DNA of 11,166 nt from Paludibacteraceae bacterium (GTDB lineage: Bacteria > Bacteroidota > Bacteroidia > Bacteroidales > Paludibacteraceae). Positions within the stretch are counted from its first letter, which is position 1, and every line of letters begins with the position of its first letter. Shown piece after piece: positions 1 to 7,202 of this stretch. The DNA lies in assembly GCA_017965125.1 (NCBI GenBank), contig JAGCQO010000014.1:1-11166 (forward strand), written 5' to 3'. A model generated the notes under the pieces. That model ran no database searches and was not told the DNA's origin. It saw only the letters and a program-made list of their open reading frames with translations. The position numbers and the translations under genes were made by a program.

Positions 1-183
1 GAGGACGAGGACATGCTCAAGCACTATAGCTGGAAGGCTGACTTGAGGCCACGAAAGCCGGAGGACATAAAGCCTGGCGACGTGATGGCGGAAATGGAAG
101 TGAAGACAAGTCTGGACCCCGAAGAGAAGCCGGTCAAGACCGTCGCAAAGAAAAAGAGAAATGGAAAGGGAAAAAAGAAATAA
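1..183 (+). CDS. C-terminal end of an unrecognised protein (5' truncated)
   Basis: Frame 1 is open from the window edge to a TAA at 181-183, giving 60 residues of a C-terminus. It begins acidic (EDEDML), contains LKHYSWKADLRPRKPEDIKPGD, and ends in a strongly basic tail made almost only of K, R, G and N. I do not recognise the family and no domain is visible in this fragment. The reading frame is credible because its codon use matches the genes that follow (GAC, GAG, AAG and ATA preferred) and because tsaC starts inside its last 23 bases in another frame, as is common for co-translated neighbours. The lysine-rich tail could bind nucleic acid or simply be a disordered end; that is a guess. The rest of the gene lies outside the window. 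Confidence 0.6.
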   Translation, partial: EDEDMLKHYSWKADLRPRKPEDIKPGDVMAEMEVKTSLDPEEKPVKTVAKKKRNGKGKKK

Positions 184-760
184 CGTCTCAAGAGAGGACT
201 TTGCCGACGACGTGAGAAACGCCGTCGAGGTGATGAACAGGGGCGGAATAATACTCTACCCTACGGACACGATATGGGGCATCGGATGCGACGCCACCAA
301 CGAGGAGGCTGTGCAGAAAATCTTCGACATAAAGCACAGGCCTGAAAACAAGACGATGCTCGTGCTGCTCGACGCTCCGGGCAAACTGCAGGGATATGTC
401 GATGTGCCGGACATGGCGTGGGACTTCATGGAGCTCGCCACACGTCCGACGACCATCATCTACCCAAACGCAAGGAACCTGGCTCCGTCGCTGATAGCTG
501 AGGACAAGACCGTCGGCATAAGGGTCACTTCGGACCCGTTCTGCGTCAGGTTGTGTCAGGCGCTGCACCGTCCGGTCGTGTCAACGTCGGCCAACATCAG
601 CGGTCAGCCGTCGGCGGCGTTCTTCAACGAGATAAGCCAGGAGATAATCGACAATGTGGATTACGTCGTGAAGTACCGTCAGAAAGACATGACAAAGGCG
701 AGCCCGTCGGTCATCATAAAGCTGGGGATGAACAACGAATTCAAGATAATACGCAAGTAG
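161..760 (+). CDS. tsaC: L-threonylcarbamoyladenylate synthase (TsaC/Sua5/YrdC family)
   Basis: This 199-residue protein is the YrdC-fold enzyme that makes threonylcarbamoyl-AMP from threonine, bicarbonate and ATP in the cytoplasm, the first step of the t6A37 modification of ANN-reading tRNAs. Visible family motifs are YPTDTIWGIGCD at residues 33-44, the KxRxxxKxM signature at 58-66 (K58, R60, K64, M66) and STSANISG from residue 141. It ends shortly after the YrdC core, so it is the short TsaC type without the extra C-terminal domain of long Sua5/YwlC proteins. The ATG at 161 overlaps the preceding gene by 23 bases and gives a 17-residue polar leader before the conserved fold; an in-frame GTG at 212 would remove that leader and is the main alternative start. 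The stop codon directly abuts the next gene. The family call is secure; the exact start is less so. Confidence 0.95.
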   Translation: MEREKRNNVSREDFADDVRNAVEVMNRGGIILYPTDTIWGIGCDATNEEAVQKIFDIKHRPENKTMLVLLDAPGKLQGYVDVPDMAWDFMELATRPTTIIYPNARNLAPSLIAEDKTVGIRVTSDPFCVRLCQALHRPVVSTSANISGQPSAAFFNEISQEIIDNVDYVVKYRQKDMTKASPSVIIKLGMNNEFKIIRK

Positions 761-2185
761 GTGGGAATAAAGTCGATAACAAGAGATGACGAAGTAAAGC
801 GCTTGGTGAAGTACATCGCTGGTGATGTGCTTGCTTCGGTGTTGTCTTGGGTGGCGTATTACATGTTCAAGATATATGTGCTTAACATCAGCCAGTTCCC
901 GCTCAACTCCAAGTTCTGGATTTCGTTGCTTTTGTACACAGGCGGATGGACATTCCTGCATTACCTGTCGGGATATTACAATTCGTCGTACCTCAAGTCG
1001 CGTCTCAATGAGCTGACCATCACGCTCATTACTACCATTCTGGGCTGTATAGTCCTGTTCTTCATCGCTGTGTCGAACGACGAGATAGAGTACGACGAGG
1101 TGAATGTGTCCATAGCCGCGCTTTTCACTCTGCAATTCCTCTTCACCTACGCCATAAGGCTTTTGCAGACGAACAAGATAGTCCACGACATACACGAGCG
1201 CAGGATTGGCTTCAACACATTAATCATAGGCACAGGCAAGCACGCGAAGCAGACAGCGATGATGCTCAACAACGTTCCTCTCTCTTTGGGTTATAACATC
1301 ATCGGATTCATAAAATATGACGGGGAGGACGCCGGCGACCTGCCAGCCGCTGTGCTGAACATTACGGAGGAGAACACGCTCGGCAAGATAGTGAAGGCTA
1401 ACAATGTGAGAAACGTGATCATAGCGACCGAGAACCTGAGCAACGACCTTTTCACGCTGCTCATCTCCGAGCTCACGAACACCCACACGAACATCATGAT
1501 TTCGCCTGCCGACTACGACAAGCTCTTCATCACGCCTTACCACACGTCGGTGCTCTACAGCCATCCTCTCGTCTCCATCATGCGTTCGCAAATGCCAGCT
1601 TGGCAGGAGAACGTGAAGAACGTCGCCGACCGAATCGTGTCGTTAATCGGACTGGTAATACTTCTGCCGATTTTCCTTGTGGTGGCTGTCGCGATTAAAA
1701 TCAACAGCCGAGGCCCGGTGATTTACAAGCAGAAAAGACTCGGACTGCACGCCAAGCCTTACACCATCTACAAGTTCCGTTCCATGTATTGCGACAAGAA
1801 CCCTGAGCACAGCCACGTCCTGACGCAGGACAACGACCCGAGAATCACCAAGGTCGGACGCCTGCTCAGAAAGTACCGCATCGACGAGCTGCCACAGCTT
1901 TTCAATGTGCTGATAGGCCAGATGTCAATCGTGGGTCCAAGACCGGAGCAGCCTTACTTCGCCAACAGGCTTGTGCTAATGTCGGCCGACTATGCGCTCC
2001 GTTATCAGGTGAAGCCAGGACTCACATCGTGGGGACTGGTGAAGTACGGTTATGCCGAAAACGAGGAGAAGATGCTCGAAAGAGCGAAGATAGAACAGGT
2101 GTATCTGCAGAATAGAACCATGGCTGTGGACATCAAAGTTATATTGTACACAATAAGAACCATCGTCACGGGTAAAGGAATATAA
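761..2185 (+). CDS. Membrane-bound initiating sugar-phosphate transferase (polyprenyl-phosphate glycosylphosphotransferase, WbaP/WcaJ type)
   Basis: The 474-residue protein has the full architecture of large polyprenyl-phosphate hexose-1-phosphate transferases. Hydrophobic segments lie near residues 18-40, 52-73, 89-104 and 116-136. A Rossmann-like domain follows with GTGKHAKQ at 157-164, then another hydrophobic helix near 292-313. The C-terminal bacterial sugar transferase domain has KFRSM at 338-342, DELPQLFNVL from 375 and GPRPEQP from 392. In the family the DE pair and the PRP motif belong to the active site, and the enzyme moves a sugar-1-phosphate from a UDP-sugar to undecaprenyl phosphate at the inner membrane, starting O-antigen, capsule or exopolysaccharide repeats. 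The sugar cannot be read from the sequence. The start is a GTG placed immediately after the tsaC stop; no in-frame ATG occurs before residue 35, within the first membrane segment. No other glycan gene is visible nearby. Confidence 0.9.
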   Translation: MGIKSITRDDEVKRLVKYIAGDVLASVLSWVAYYMFKIYVLNISQFPLNSKFWISLLLYTGGWTFLHYLSGYYNSSYLKSRLNELTITLITTILGCIVLFFIAVSNDEIEYDEVNVSIAALFTLQFLFTYAIRLLQTNKIVHDIHERRIGFNTLIIGTGKHAKQTAMMLNNVPLSLGYNIIGFIKYDGEDAGDLPAAVLNITEENTLGKIVKANNVRNVIIATENLSNDLFTLLISELTNTHTNIMISPADYDKLFITPYHTSVLYSHPLVSIMRSQMPAWQENVKNVADRIVSLIGLVILLPIFLVVAVAIKINSRGPVIYKQKRLGLHAKPYTIYKFRSMYCDKNPEHSHVLTQDNDPRITKVGRLLRKYRIDELPQLFNVLIGQMSIVGPRPEQPYFANRLVLMSADYALRYQVKPGLTSWGLVKYGYAENEEKMLERAKIEQVYLQNRTMAVDIKVILYTIRTIVTGKGI

Positions 2186-2215
2186 TATCACATTTTTTAT
2201 ATAACTTCGTGATAT
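2185..2215. repeat. Inverted repeat in the sugar transferase-dnaG gap
   Basis: Seven-base arms ATATCAC (2185-2191) and GTGATAT (2209-2215) match perfectly across a 17-base A/T-rich spacer. The left arm begins on the last base of the sugar transferase stop codon and the right arm ends 16 bases before dnaG. There is no T-tract after it, so it is not a standard terminator. It might be an operator or a processing hairpin; it may also be chance in A/T-rich DNA. Confidence 0.3.
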
Positions 2216-2231
2216 CTGATTTCATGACCAA

Positions 2232-4289
2232 ATGATCGACCAGCTTACCATAGACAGGATAATGTCAGCCGCCAAGATAGAGGAGGTTGTGGGTGAGTAT
2301 GTGTCGTTGCATAGGAGGGGAGTCAACCTGAAGGGCTTGTGTCCTTTCCACAGCGAGAAGACTCCGTCGTTCGTCGTTTCTCCTTCCAAGGGAATATGCA
2401 AATGCTTCGGATGCGGCAAGGGCGGCAACTCGGTCAACTTCATAATGGAAATCGAGCAGATGAACTATTATGAGGCGCTGAAGTTCCTTGCCAAGAAGTA
2501 CGGCATAGAAGTGGAGGAGCGTGAACTGACCGACGAGCAGAAGGCACAGCGCAGCGAGCGTGAAGCTCTTTTTGCCGTGAACGAGTTTGCGCGCGACTAT
2601 TTCGCCGACATCCTCACAAACAACGCCGAAGGACGAAGCGTCGGCCTCACTTACTTCAGAGAGCGTGGCATAAACGACGCGTCGATAAAGACTTTCCAGC
2701 TGGGATTCAGCCTGAGCGAGAAGGACGCCCTGACGAAAGAGGCTCTGAAAAGAGGATTCAGCAAGGAGTATCTTGTCAAGACAGGACTCACGCTGGACAA
2801 CGAGTTCGGCGTCGTGGACCGTTTCCGCGGAAGGGTCATCTATCCCGTCCAGACGATTTCGGGAAAGGTGGTCGCCTTCGGAGGACGAATCCTGAAGAAA
2901 AGCGACAAATTAGCTAAATACGTGAACTCGCCGGAAAGCGAGATATACCATAAGAGCGACCAGCTCTACGGCATCTACCAGGCCAAGCAGGATATTGTGC
3001 GCAACGACAGGTGCTACCTCGTCGAGGGCTACATGGACGTCATTTCCATGCACCAGTCGGGCATCAAGAACGTGGTGGCATCGTCAGGAACGTCGCTCAC
3101 TACGGGGCAAATCCGTTTGATACACCGTTTCACCAACAACGTGACGGTGCTTTACGACGGCGACGCGGCCGGCATCCACGCCTCCATAAGAGGTATAGAC
3201 ATGCTGCTGGCTGAAGGCATGAACATAAAGGTCGTTTCGCTGCCCGACGGCGAAGACCCCGACTCGTACTCGCAGACCCATAACTCGGACGAGACGATAG
3301 CCTTCCTCGAGGACAACGCCGTGGACTTCCTCAAGTTCAAGACGCAGCTGCTGCTCGACGACGCCGGCAACGACCCGATAAAGCGTGCGCAGCTCATACA
3401 GGACATCGTGAAGAGCATTTCCGTAATACCGGAGGCCATCACACGTGCGGTTTACGTCAGGGAGTGCAGCCGCATGATGGAAATCGAGGAGGCGATGCTG
3501 TTCAACGAAATCGACCGCATAAGGCTGAACAAAAGCGCGCAAGACCAGAAGGACAGCGAGCGCCAGAGGCTGATAGAGCAAATCAGGGAACGTGAGCGTG
3601 GCGCGTCCGGACAGCCGGCGCCAACTCCTGCGCCAGCACCAAAGAAAGTGGCGAATCCGTATTTCCGCGAGGAGTCGGACATGATAAAGTTCGTCATAAG
3701 ATACGGCGCGCTCAACCTCTTCACCGACGACGCCGGCAACTGGATTTCTGTGATTGAGTACATCAAGCAGCAGTTGGACATGGACATGATAAGCTTCAAG
3801 AACTCAGCGTTCCAGAAACTGTTCCTTGCGGCCTATGAGCATTGCCTTTCGCCAGAGAACCGTGTTCCATACGAAAGCGTGTTTGCCGACGAGACTTCGT
3901 TCACCAAGCAGGAGGACAAGGCGGCATTCTATGCCAACGCCGACGCAGAGCTCGAACGACTGTCGCGCTTCCTTTTCAACAACTCGGACTACGAGGTGTC
4001 GCAGACTGCCACCAACGAGGGCATAGAGAAATACCAGCTGAGCAAGTCGCAGAAAGAGCAGTACGGACAAAACTACCACCGCCTGCGCGACGACTTGCTG
4101 ACGCTCATCAAGGCGCTGAAGTACAAGGTGCTGCTGACGATGATAAACGACGTGAAGGCGGAGATAGAAGCCGCCGACAATGAGCACGACGAACAGAAAA
4201 GGCGTGAGCTTTTAGAGAAATACCAGACGCTGAACAAGGCAAAGAGAAATCTGTCGAAAGAAAAAGTAATACTACCCAAAAGCAAATGA
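2232..4289 (+). CDS. dnaG: DNA primase DnaG
   Basis: The 685-residue protein is the bacterial primase that lays RNA primers for DNA polymerase III at the replication fork, recruited by the DnaB helicase. In order, it shows the N-terminal CHC2 zinc-binding domain with C37, H40, C58 and C61; the catalytic RNA-polymerase-like core; and a TOPRIM fold with E265 in LVEGYMD and the metal-binding pair D309/D311 in YDGDAAG, followed by LPDGEDPDSY. A short Pro/Ala linker (QPAPTPAPAPKK, near residues 459-473) then leads to a divergent, charged, helical C-terminal region that should be the helicase-interaction part. The length is somewhat above the E. coli enzyme (581 residues), the surplus lying after the TOPRIM domain. 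The start at 2232 is the only sensible ATG, since the ATG at 2224 runs into a stop after three codons. It overlaps nadE by four bases (ATGA). All catalytic residues are present. Confidence 0.97.
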   Translation: MIDQLTIDRIMSAAKIEEVVGEYVSLHRRGVNLKGLCPFHSEKTPSFVVSPSKGICKCFGCGKGGNSVNFIMEIEQMNYYEALKFLAKKYGIEVEERELTDEQKAQRSEREALFAVNEFARDYFADILTNNAEGRSVGLTYFRERGINDASIKTFQLGFSLSEKDALTKEALKRGFSKEYLVKTGLTLDNEFGVVDRFRGRVIYPVQTISGKVVAFGGRILKKSDKLAKYVNSPESEIYHKSDQLYGIYQAKQDIVRNDRCYLVEGYMDVISMHQSGIKNVVASSGTSLTTGQIRLIHRFTNNVTVLYDGDAAGIHASIRGIDMLLAEGMNIKVVSLPDGEDPDSYSQTHNSDETIAFLEDNAVDFLKFKTQLLLDDAGNDPIKRAQLIQDIVKSISVIPEAITRAVYVRECSRMMEIEEAMLFNEIDRIRLNKSAQDQKDSERQRLIEQIRERERGASGQPAPTPAPAPKKVANPYFREESDMIKFVIRYGALNLFTDDAGNWISVIEYIKQQLDMDMISFKNSAFQKLFLAAYEHCLSPENRVPYESVFADETSFTKQEDKAAFYANADAELERLSRFLFNNSDYEVSQTATNEGIEKYQLSKSQKEQYGQNYHRLRDDLLTLIKALKYKVLLTMINDVKAEIEAADNEHDEQKRRELLEKYQTLNKAKRNLSKEKVILPKSK

Positions 4290-6211
4290 AAAGATTCGGT
4301 TTTGTAAGAGTGGCGGCAGCCGTGCCAAACGTAAGAGTGGCTGACTGCGAGAGCAATGCCACAAACATAGTCAGACTCGCCAAGAAGGCAGAGGAGCAGG
4401 GCGTGCAGATAGTGTGCTTCCCGGAGCTGTCGGTGACCGCCTACACGTGCGCCGACCTTTTCGCGTCGCAGCTGCTCATCTGCAAGGCGGAGGATGCTCT
4501 GAGGTTCATTCTCCACGAGACGGAAAACCTGAGTGTAAGCATCATCGCAGGACTGCCCGTGCTCGTCGGCAACTCGCTCTACAACTGCGCCGTCGTTATG
4601 CAGCACGGTGTCATCAACGCCATCGTGCCTAAGACGCACCTCCCTTCTGACAACGAATTCTACGAGACAAGATGGTTCGCTTCGGCCATAGACTGCAAAA
4701 GGGACAGCATTGACTTCGCCGGACAGCGAAACATACCGTTCGGCGCCGACATCATCATCTCTTGCGGCGACTTTTCTTTCTCGACAGAAATATGCGAGGA
4801 TCTTTGGACGCCGATTCCGCCAAGCAGCAGCCATGCGCTCGCTGGCAGCGACATCATATTCAACCTCTCGGCAAGCAATGAGCTCGTCGGCAAGCACGAC
4901 TACCTGCTTTCGGTCATCCGCCAGCAGTCGGCACGTTGCATCGCCGGCTATGTCTATGCGTCATCGGGGTTCGGCGAGAGTTCGACCGACGTCCTTTTCG
5001 CCGGCAATGCCATCGTCGCTGAGAACGGCAACATCATCGCGCACTCGGAACGCTTCTCGCTCGACGAACAGCTTATCGTGGCCGACATCGACGTTGAGCG
5101 CATAAAGTCCGAGCGTCAGAAAAACACATGCTTCATGCGTGGCAACACGGGCGAGCAGGCATTCCGTTTCGTTCAGGCCAAAATCGACGACCGCGAGAAC
5201 GAGACTCTTCTTCACCCTGTGGAGAAACATCCGTTCATCCCTGCCGGCGACTCGCTCGACAGCCGTTGCGAGGAGATTTTCAACATTCAGGTCAATGCCC
5301 TCGCCACAAGGCTGCACCACACCGGCATAAAGAACATGGTCGTGGGCGTGTCCGGCGGTCTGGACTCTACGCTGGCGCTGTTGGTTTGCGCCAAGACGGC
5401 TGACAAGCTGGGCTTGGACCGCAGCTGCGTCATCGGCGTGACAATGCCGGGATTCGGCACTACGGGCAGAACGTACAACAACGCAGTGAGCCTCATAAAA
5501 AACCTGGGCGCGTCGTTCAGGGAAATATCCATAAAGGACGCATGTCTGCAGCACTTCAAGGACATAAACCACGACCCGGCTGTGACCGACACCACCTACG
5601 AGAACTCGCAGGCGCGTGAACGCACACAAATCCTCATGGACATCTCCAACCAAGCGAACGGACTCGTCATCGGCACGGGCGACCTCTCCGAGCTTGCGCT
5701 TGGATGGGCGACCTACAACGGCGACCAGATGTCGATGTACGGCGTGAACGCCAGCATACCGAAGACGCTCGTAAGGCACTTGGTGAAGTGGATAGCCGAG
5801 ACCAAGATGGAGCAGGCCGTGAAGGAGACGTTGCTCGACATTGTTGACACGCCGGTCAGCCCCGAGCTGCTCCCGGCCGACTCGCAGGGCAACATCGCGC
5901 AGAAGACCGAGGACCTCGTGGGCCCATACGAGCTGCATGATTTCTTCCTTTATTATATGCTGCGCTTCGGCTTCGGACCGAAGAAGATTTTCTTCCTTGC
6001 CAACATCGCCTTCGCCGACCAGTACAAGAGCGACGTCATAAAGAAATGGCTCAGGACGTTCATCCGTCGCTTCTTCACCCAGCAGTTCAAGCGCTCCGCC
6101 ATGCCCGACGGACCTAAGGTCGGCTCGGTGAACCTCTCGCCACGCGGCGACTGGCGAATGCCGTCCGATGCCTCTTCCGCCATCTGGCTGAAGGAAGTCG
6201 ATGATTTATAG
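4286..6211 (+). CDS. nadE: Glutamine-dependent NAD+ synthetase
   Basis: The 641-residue protein catalyses the last step of NAD+ synthesis, ATP-dependent amidation of nicotinic acid adenine dinucleotide with glutamine as nitrogen donor. The N-terminal half is a nitrilase-fold glutaminase with the Glu-Lys-Cys triad visible as E47 (FPELS), K116 (PKTHLP) and C170 (EICEDLW). The C-terminal half is the synthetase, with the ATP pyrophosphatase P-loop SGGLDS at 356-361 and a later GTGDLSELALGW motif. Ammonia is expected to pass between the two sites, as in other two-domain NadE enzymes. Both glycines of the usual GYTCGDLF stretch after E47 are alanine here (AYTCADLF), a mild difference that leaves the triad intact. 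The start codon sits in an ATGA overlap with the dnaG stop, suggesting translational coupling. The gene ends the + strand run and is followed by an intrinsic terminator. Confidence 0.97.
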   Translation: MKRFGFVRVAAAVPNVRVADCESNATNIVRLAKKAEEQGVQIVCFPELSVTAYTCADLFASQLLICKAEDALRFILHETENLSVSIIAGLPVLVGNSLYNCAVVMQHGVINAIVPKTHLPSDNEFYETRWFASAIDCKRDSIDFAGQRNIPFGADIIISCGDFSFSTEICEDLWTPIPPSSSHALAGSDIIFNLSASNELVGKHDYLLSVIRQQSARCIAGYVYASSGFGESSTDVLFAGNAIVAENGNIIAHSERFSLDEQLIVADIDVERIKSERQKNTCFMRGNTGEQAFRFVQAKIDDRENETLLHPVEKHPFIPAGDSLDSRCEEIFNIQVNALATRLHHTGIKNMVVGVSGGLDSTLALLVCAKTADKLGLDRSCVIGVTMPGFGTTGRTYNNAVSLIKNLGASFREISIKDACLQHFKDINHDPAVTDTTYENSQARERTQILMDISNQANGLVIGTGDLSELALGWATYNGDQMSMYGVNASIPKTLVRHLVKWIAETKMEQAVKETLLDIVDTPVSPELLPADSQGNIAQKTEDLVGPYELHDFFLYYMLRFGFGPKKIFFLANIAFADQYKSDVIKKWLRTFIRRFFTQQFKRSAMPDGPKVGSVNLSPRGDWRMPSDASSAIWLKEVDDL

Positions 6212-6236
6212 GACACACATTATATATATATACGAC

Positions 6237-6265
6237 AAAAGCCTTGCATCACGCAAGGCTTTTTT
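6237..6265. terminator. Bidirectional intrinsic terminator between nadE and tRNA-Arg
   Basis: A perfect 7-bp stem, GCCTTGC (6241-6247) and GCAAGGC (6253-6259), encloses a five-base loop. It is flanked by AAAA on the left (6237-6240) and six T on the right (6260-6265). Read on the + strand it is a rho-independent terminator 25 bases after the nadE stop. Read on the - strand it ends in TTTT just behind the tRNA-Arg 3' end. It therefore probably serves both convergent units. Confidence 0.88.
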
Positions 6266-6266
6266 G

Positions 6267-6338
6267 TAGCTCCGCTGGGAATCGAACCCAAATTTAAAGT
6301 TTAGGAAACTTCCGTTCTATCCATTGAACTACAGAGCC
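6267..6338 (-). tRNA. tRNA-Arg, anticodon CCT
   Basis: On the - strand the 72 bases fold as a complete cloverleaf. The acceptor stem is GGCTCTG with CGGAGCT (G-T at the end and one internal wobble) and the discriminator is A. The D arm GTTC/GAAC is intact, the anticodon stem GAAGT/ACTTT encloses loop TTCCTAA, and the T arm TTGGG/CCCAG encloses loop TTCGATT. The anticodon CCT reads AGG. No CCA is encoded, so it must be added after transcription. AGG is well used here (6 of 13 arginine codons in tsaC), so this is a working tRNA rather than one for a rare codon. It has its own promoter-like sequence upstream and shares the nadE terminator downstream. Confidence 0.95.
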
Positions 6339-6365
6339 GTCTCCGCTCGTTTCTCACAAGCACGG

Positions 6366-6396
6366 CAAAAGTACGTCCTTTTTGTGAGATATGCAA
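6366..6396 (-). promoter_or_regulatory. Probable promoter of tRNA-Arg
   Basis: On the - strand a perfect Bacteroidota -7 box, TACTTTTG (6373 down to 6366), lies 20 bases behind a TTG (6396-6394) that can act as the -33 element. Transcription would begin roughly at 6360-6355, about 20 bases before the mature tRNA end. The segment lies directly after the recO stop. Assignment is by consensus only. Confidence 0.6.
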
Positions 6397-6397
6397 T

Positions 6398-7120
6398 TCA
6401 GAACAATTCGTAAATCACGTTGAGCGACTTGAACTCCTGGCGCTCGTTCGTGTGCAGGCGGAAGAAGTCTATCAGGTCGAGCGTTATCTTCTTTTTCAGC
6501 TGCCGGCCTATGGTGATGTCGGCGCCGCGCTCGTAGCTCAGAGCGAAAAGCGCGTTCAGGGCTGCGCTCTCGTCCTTGTCTAACAGCAGGTTAGAAGCCG
6601 AGGTCGATGAGCCGAATGTTCCGTCGGCGATGTTGAACATCAGTCCGTTGGAGTAGCTGTCGGCTAATGGCGCGAAACCCAAGGCGGCGGCATAGCGCAG
6701 CAGGAAGATGAGGTGGAAATTGCCGATGTGCGTCGCCGGGTCGTCAAGCCGGAGTATGGTCTCTTTGACAAGCGAGAAGACCGCCGGGTCGGAGTTCGGC
6801 TCGCGCTGCGTCTTGTGCAGCACCTCGGCTATGAAGATGGCGACGGCGTTGCGTGCCGGGTCGAAGGGGATGGCGCTGAACGAGTGAAGCAGCTTCGCGT
6901 CGGACAGCCTTTGCAGGTCGAACTTGTTATTGTTGTTGAAATCGATTTCCAGAAGGGTCAGAGGCATGAGCATGGAAGCCTTTATGCGCGAGCGTTTTCC
7001 CCTGATTCCGTTGACGGCGAAAGCCAGATGGCCGAACTTCTCGGTCAGCAGGTGGAGTATGATGCTCGTGTCCGAATGTTTGATGGAGTGTAAAACGACA
7101 GCCTCTGTTTTCTCGTTCAT
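6398..7120 (-). CDS. recO: DNA repair protein RecO
   Basis: The 240-residue protein matches RecO, which helps load RecA at SSB-coated gaps together with RecR in the RecFOR recombination pathway. The N-terminal OB-fold is recognisable from TEAVVLHSIKHSDTSIILHL (residues 5-24), followed by TEKFGHLAFAVNGIRGKRSR. A helical C-terminal part begins with the DPARNAVAIFIAEVLHKTQRE stretch. The length is typical for the family. The zinc-finger cysteines that many RecO proteins carry in the C-terminal domain are absent; the whole protein contains no cysteine. This agrees with my memory of other Bacteroidota RecO sequences, so it is probably lineage-specific rather than damage. The ATG at 7120-7118 fits the usual N-terminus. 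It stands alone on the - strand, between tRNA-Arg and a divergent promoter region shared with tRNA-Glu. Confidence 0.93.
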   Translation of the reverse strand: MNEKTEAVVLHSIKHSDTSIILHLLTEKFGHLAFAVNGIRGKRSRIKASMLMPLTLLEIDFNNNNKFDLQRLSDAKLLHSFSAIPFDPARNAVAIFIAEVLHKTQREPNSDPAVFSLVKETILRLDDPATHIGNFHLIFLLRYAAALGFAPLADSYSNGLMFNIADGTFGSSTSASNLLLDKDESAALNALFALSYERGADITIGRQLKKKITLDLIDFFRLHTNERQEFKSLNVIYELF

Positions 7121-7144
7121 TTATAGTGAGATAAAAAAGCAAGA

Positions 7145-7152
7145 CAAATTTA
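7145..7152 (-). promoter_or_regulatory. Probable -7 box of the recO promoter
   Basis: Read on the - strand this is TAAATTTG, a perfect match to TAnnTTTG, 24 bases before the recO start codon. The -33 region, about 20 bases further upstream, holds only a T-run (TTTTTT) and no clear TTTG, so the promoter may be weak. Its -33 region overlaps the promoter that drives tRNA-Glu in the opposite direction. Confidence 0.5.
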
Positions 7153-7160
7153 GCGATTTA

Positions 7161-7192
7161 TTTTTGTGATATAAAAAACTTCACTATCTTTG
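7161..7192 (+). promoter_or_regulatory. Probable promoter of tRNA-Glu and rpsT
   Basis: TTTTTG at 7161-7166 and TATCTTTG at 7185-7192 are separated by 18 bases. They match the Bacteroidota -33 (TTTG) and -7 (TAnnTTTG) elements at nearly the usual spacing of 19-21. The mature tRNA begins only 10 bases after the -7 box, so the 5' leader must be a few bases at most. No second TAnnTTTG box occurs before rpsT, so this promoter probably also drives rpsT. Confidence 0.7.
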
Positions 7193-7202
7193 CACCCACT
7201 TT

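Noticed and set aside
3600..3660. Pro/Ala repeat in dnaG as a possible frameshift or fusion point
   Set aside because: The frame is continuous and the stretch behaves as a flexible linker between the TOPRIM core and the C-terminal region, which is usual for primases.
4961..5938. A 325-codon - strand frame within nadE, and similar ones at 581-1195, 3084-3581 and 4073-4897
   Set aside because: All are antisense or out-of-frame shadows of well-identified genes, with low-complexity His/Arg/Val-rich products and no motif.
6220..6231. TA dinucleotide run between nadE and the terminator
   Set aside because: It is about 12 bases of alternating T and A with no partner or repeat structure, and is likely just A/T-rich spacer.
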